Below are positions 5,021-5,140 of a stretch of DNA of 5,140 bases, piece by piece. A program made the translations under genes and the position numbers. Every line of letters begins with the position of its first letter. Position 1 is the first letter of the stretch. The DNA lies in assembly GCA_003585845.1 (NCBI GenBank), contig NQOP01000003.1, positions 1 to 5,140 of the forward strand. Reading direction: 5' to 3'. The stretch comes from Bifidobacteriaceae bacterium NR021. GTDB taxonomy: Bacteria > Actinomycetota > Actinomycetes > Actinomycetales > Bifidobacteriaceae. The notes beneath the pieces are model-generated. The model saw only the letters and a list, made by a program, of their open reading frames with translations, was not told where the DNA came from and did no database searches.

Positions 5021-5038
5021 ATTATAAATAATCCTCCT
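5021..5038 (-). promoter_or_regulatory. coaE start region: AGGAGG and a perfect -10 box
   Basis: On the minus strand AGGAGG (5038-5033) is followed by TATAAT (5026-5021), then six bases, then the ATG at 5014. AGGAGG is a strong ribosome binding sequence but lies 18 bases before this ATG. TATAAT is so close that its expected start point is the A of the ATG, which would give a leaderless mRNA. No convincing -35 is present; TTGCGG (5055-5050 region) is 21 or more bases away. The two elements imply different ways of translating the gene. Confidence 0.4.
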
Positions 5039-5061
5039 ATAAAACTTCCGCAACAACTATA

Positions 5062-5097
5062 AATAATGCCCCTGTAAATAATTACCGGGGCATTGTT
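5062..5097 (-). terminator. Terminator of the gene upstream of coaE
   Basis: The outer stem AATAATGCCCC (5062-5072) pairs with GGGGCATTGTT (5087-5097), 11 bp with one G-T pair. After one mismatch an inner helix GTAA/TTAC (5074-5077, 5082-5085) closes on a 4-base loop. On the minus strand it lies 16 bases after the stop codon at 5114 and is followed by the T-rich ATTTATAGTTGTTG. It separates the upstream gene from coaE. Confidence 0.75.
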
Positions 5098-5113
5098 ATT
5101 AGAAAACAAATGG

Positions 5114-5140
5114 TTAATCTTGTAATTCTGCACCATCAGC
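5114..5140 (-). CDS. rpsA: C-terminal end of upstream gene, probably ribosomal protein S1
   Basis: The last codons on the minus strand read Ala-Asp-Gly-Ala-Glu-Leu-Gln-Asp and TAA (5116-5114), followed closely by the terminator at 5062-5097. Eight residues cannot identify a protein. The name rests on gene order: rpsA lies just upstream of coaE, with uvrB nearby, in many actinobacteria (for example Mycobacterium tuberculosis), and an acidic tail suits S1. The 5' part lies outside the window. Confidence 0.45.
   Translation of the reverse strand, partial: ADGAELQD

Noticed and set aside
5015..5056. Upstream TTG start for coaE adding MLRKFYRRIIYNQN
   Set aside because: The extension would translate the AGGAGG sequence itself, has no ribosome binding site of its own, and adds residues before the P-loop strand that family members lack.

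Overview
The window looks like chromosomal DNA from an AT-rich member of the Bifidobacteriaceae, most probably Gardnerella or a close relative. This rests on three things. UvrB and CoaE read as actinobacterial/bifidobacterial proteins. The minus-strand order (end of an upstream gene, probably rpsA)-coaE-uvrB matches actinobacterial gene order. Base composition is AT-rich, with a large cell-wall-anchored repeat protein next door. The genus is an inference; no rRNA or other marker is present.

Layout, left to right. 1-807 (+) is the 3' end of a surface adhesin-like gene: one extracellular beta-rich module, a Gly/Ser/Thr/Asp/Asn stalk built partly from an exact 18-bp repeat, and a sortase signal with the unusual motif LVKTG. 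A strong hairpin terminator follows at 861-897. 898-1261 has no convincing protein gene but holds AT-rich inverted repeats, a cluster of 11-bp spaced TGKGTGCA motifs inside a nested hairpin, and a possible minus-strand transcription unit. 1262-1812 (-) is a complete type II toxin-antitoxin pair, DinJ-type antitoxin then YafQ-type toxin, overlapping by ATGA, with a good promoter at 1836-1864. 1865-2172 is non-coding and structured: a hairpin whose one arm is duplicated, an extended -10 promoter, and two copies of a 30-bp block, each built from an 11-bp unit. 2173-4287 (-) is uvrB and 4310-5014 (-) is coaE. 5062-5097 is a terminator hairpin, and 5114-5140 is the last eight codons of an upstream minus-strand gene.

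coaE and uvrB look like one operon: 22 bases apart, with a 16-bp tandem duplication spanning the coaE stop and the uvrB leader. They combine coenzyme A synthesis with nucleotide excision repair, a linkage of position rather than function. The toxin-antitoxin pair sits between this housekeeping block and the surface-protein gene, which is where accessory genes are commonly gained.

The least explained parts are the two non-coding stretches. Both carry short repeats with 11-bp spacing (about one helical turn), though of unrelated sequence, and both carry promoter- and terminator-like elements on the minus strand. They are the best candidates here for undescribed regulatory sites or small RNAs, but sequence alone cannot show that they are transcribed. 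I see no complete novel multi-gene system.
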